NCBI GenBank assembly: GCA_949752745.1
Contig: OX457031.1
Location: forward strand, 40,645,502-40,709,501
Source of the DNA: Protula sp. h YS-2021
Taxonomy: Eukaryota; Annelida; Polychaeta; Sabellida; Serpulidae
Direction: 5' to 3'
Length of the DNA: 64,000 nucleotides
Position 1 is the stretch's first letter. Every line of letters starts with the position of its first letter. Shown piece after piece: positions 61,510 through 64,000 of the stretch. Below the pieces are notes generated by a model that was given only the letters and a program-made list of their open reading frames with translations, made no database searches and was not told the DNA's origin. Position numbers and translations under genes: made by a program.

Positions 61510-64000
61510 ATCATATCCAAATTTCATCTTTCTAGCCCTAACGGACTCTGACTAGTGCCACGGACAAACTCAAAAAAGGACAAAAAAACAAAAAACAAAA
61601 AAAAACATGCCATAACTGCGGCTAAATTTTTTTGCAAATTCAATACACTAGGGGATTTAGGCAAATCCCCGAGTTTAATTACTTTAAAGTGTACGATATA
61701 TTTCTGTACACTGATGTTTTGGTTATCTCTCACAGGGGCAGAAACTAACCAAAGTGCTAAAAGTTTCGGTTCATGGATAGATTGTGAACCTTATACGTAT
61801 TTTCGAAATCTCACTTTTTGCTTTGAACTGATATTGAGTTCAGTTTAAAGTCTCGGGATGGCGATTTTAATACATTTTACCAGAATCCACTTACTAGCTA
61901 GGGTGAGGTTTTGCGATTCGTCACTTAATTTTGTGAGGAATTTTGTGGCTAATTTTTCCAAGGATCTGCTGAAAATGTTCTGACAATTAAGGAAGTATTG
62001 TAATTCTTGGGAGATGGGAAGTTTTGCGTTAAAGGGGGGGGGGGGGGGGGGATTTCAAGCTCTTTTGCATGCATACTTTGGGATGGCCCCTTGAAGAAAT
62101 TTACTGATATAGAAGCAATGATGAAAATTCTTTTCTAAAAAAAATTTGTACCTGGTTTGTTTAAGAGACCTCACAGACATGAGTTTTTATATGGCTCTCA
62201 AAAACATCGATTTGTAGCAAATTTGTGTGAAAGTTGCAAACAAATACAAAGAAAACAGGCCATGTAATGTGACAGATAGGTTCAAGGCATAAAATTTAAA
62301 AAATAAAGTTAATTTAAATGCCTTTATTACAAATAAATATCATACATAGATAACAAGATCCCTGTCTGTCTTACCACATAACTGAATCCACCAATCACAG
62401 AAGTTTTTATTATCGCCATGCCAACTGAATAAACCAATCACAGAAATGAAAGAAGGGTACTAAGAAAAGGTTTCCTATTTTAACAAAAACACAACAAAAC
62501 ATCAAAATCCATACAAAGAGAGAGAAGTACTTCTTCACTGTCCTAACAACTTTCAAACAATTAACACGTATTCTTAAGTCATAAAATAAAGTGAATTTCG
62601 ATGCCACAACATACGAAGAAGTTAACAAGTAATGTTCAGCCCACAAGAAAGCACTGACCGACAAGCAAGTAACGTAAGTGTACTTTTGTCATATCTAATG
62701 GTCTAGTTTTATTTCCAATTTTATATTTCTCATTTTGAAATAATTAAAAAATATACGACATCGATACTTAAACGATGAGTTCATACGTAATGATATCTCC
62801 CTGTCTTAATCGCAATCAGCATTGTCTTTTTGACCCAAAACGATAAGTGGTAGCATCCAGAAAATCATTAAAAAGAGAACTATGCGGACCAAATGAAAAC
62901 TTCGACATTTGAACATTTTATTTCGGGACTGGCAACGTTATATTTTTCTTGCCTGTTTCTAAAACTGTAAACTGATGAGCAAAAAGTTTGGCAAATATGC
63001 ACATTTAAATCTAAAGAACGACCACATTTACATATCACAGTACTTTAAATGTCTCTTTATGTTTGGAATCGCAATAAATTGGAAGGGAACAAAATCTTGA
63101 GTGATATTTTTTTAAAAGCCGGCTTAACAACTTGCAAAAAATGCACTTGTAAACGAAATATCACAGACAGAAAACAGTGACGAAATAAAGCAAAAAAAAA
63201 AAATTTAAAAAAAAATGACGTCAGACCAGTAAAAACAAAACGTACCCACGAATTGTGAGGCAAATGTAGCATCGGTTAAGTTGCACGCATTTGCATATTA
63301 AGCCTTGCATAGCAGCTAGAAGAGACATGGCTGTTTTGGCAAATCTGTGTGCATGCCACCATAGGACAAAGCATCATCACGCTCACTATTCGAAGCCGGG
63401 TGAATAGCTGTGCATGTGTTCTGCACTCCCCTAAGCAATCCCCTTCCCACATCCGTTCAACTGATGACTGTTGCTTTCCGATAACTTTTTTTTGTTTCTG
63501 CCAACGAGTAGGCCCAAAATCGAGTCAAAGAGAACCTTTGTACTTTTTTTGGTAAAAACAGATCATTCGAGCAGTAACACTTATTACGTCAAATATTTGC
63601 CACGTCACATATCACAGATGCACTTGATTCTGACCAATATACATACATACATAGCCGTATATTTACAAGTTCTTCTTGGGTTATACAGGCCACTCATTTA
63701 TAAATTATATTCGTAAATGCTTACAACAGGAGAATATGTACACAACACTGTCTCATACACACAAAATCCATCGATACCGATTAAGAAATTCTGCAGAAGT
63801 TTGTATACTGCACCGAGTAAACCCTCCAAGACATATATACTGAACTGCAAAATTGTTTCCGCTAACTAAAATATAATTTATATGTCAGATTTGCTTAAAT
63901 TTATTATATTAAGAGTACTAAAACTGTACAAACAAAGCAGAAGCCTGCGCAACAAAAGGTACAATGACGCAGGGGAGGAGGGGGGGTTTGCTTCTTCCAA
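61510..64000. other. No gene seen in the last 2.5 kb
   Basis: AT-rich with an 18-base G-run at 62034-62051, A-runs, and a short repeat CCAATCACAGAA (62390, 62434). Minus frames at 62410-62664 and 63057-63272 are hydrophobic but only follow T-rich sequence. No exon or element end recognised. Confidence 0.5.

Noticed and set aside
62410..62664. 84-codon hydrophobic minus frame
   Set aside because: Hydrophobic residues come from A-rich plus-strand sequence; no splice sites or homology recognised.

Overview
This is a metazoan nuclear window. It has short exons with GT-AG introns, an AATAAA poly(A) signal, an animal ribosomal-protein gene and an extracellular PAN-EGF-lectin gene, embedded in AT-rich DNA crowded with transposons. 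The mixture of DIRS, BEL/Pao, Tc1/mariner, hAT-like and Polinton-like remnants, many small palindromic elements and repeats rich in CGGACAGACGG-type motifs suggests an aquatic invertebrate (cnidarian, mollusc or similar). I cannot place the phylum from sequence alone.

Only two host genes can be fully modelled. On the minus strand at 19413-21851, five exons joined by phase-1 introns encode a 265-residue secreted protein with a signal peptide, a PAN/apple domain, an EGF-like domain and a C-type lectin domain. On the plus strand at 58742-60512, four coding exons encode the 132-residue FAU protein, a ubiquitin-like FUBI domain fused to ribosomal protein eS30. Three other stretches (37600-37691, 53756-53960, 58414-58660) look like single exons of unidentified host genes.

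Left third (1-17700): a DIRS-type tyrosine-recombinase retrotransposon (10383-17700) keeps both inverted terminal repeats and decayed gag, RT, RNase H and recombinase. Its left half plus about 1.7 kb of flanking DNA is present a second time, almost identical, at 1-5237. Between the copies lie a Tc1/mariner transposase split by a 796-bp insertion with a 9-bp target duplication, and a LINE endonuclease scrap.

Middle (17700-47240): after the lectin gene comes a 5.3-kb decayed element with inverted ends, holding remnants of a zinc-finger plus packaging-ATPase gene of Polinton/adintovirus type and a nested Tc1 element. It is followed by a foldback-like element with a 117-bp tandem array, several minisatellites, a 2.9-kb hAT-like element, a cluster of small palindromic elements near 42 kb, and a 2.8-kb element with long inverted repeats.

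Right third (47240-64000): a BEL/Pao retrotransposon is broken by an old, internally deleted, minus-strand DIRS relative. Then come LINE and MITE fragments, the FAU gene, and a tRNA-derived SINE with target-site duplications. No CRISPR, phage or bacterial features are present. The most unusual points are the near-identical duplication, the Polinton-like remnant with its unassigned reading frames, the foldback array, and the layered nesting of elements.
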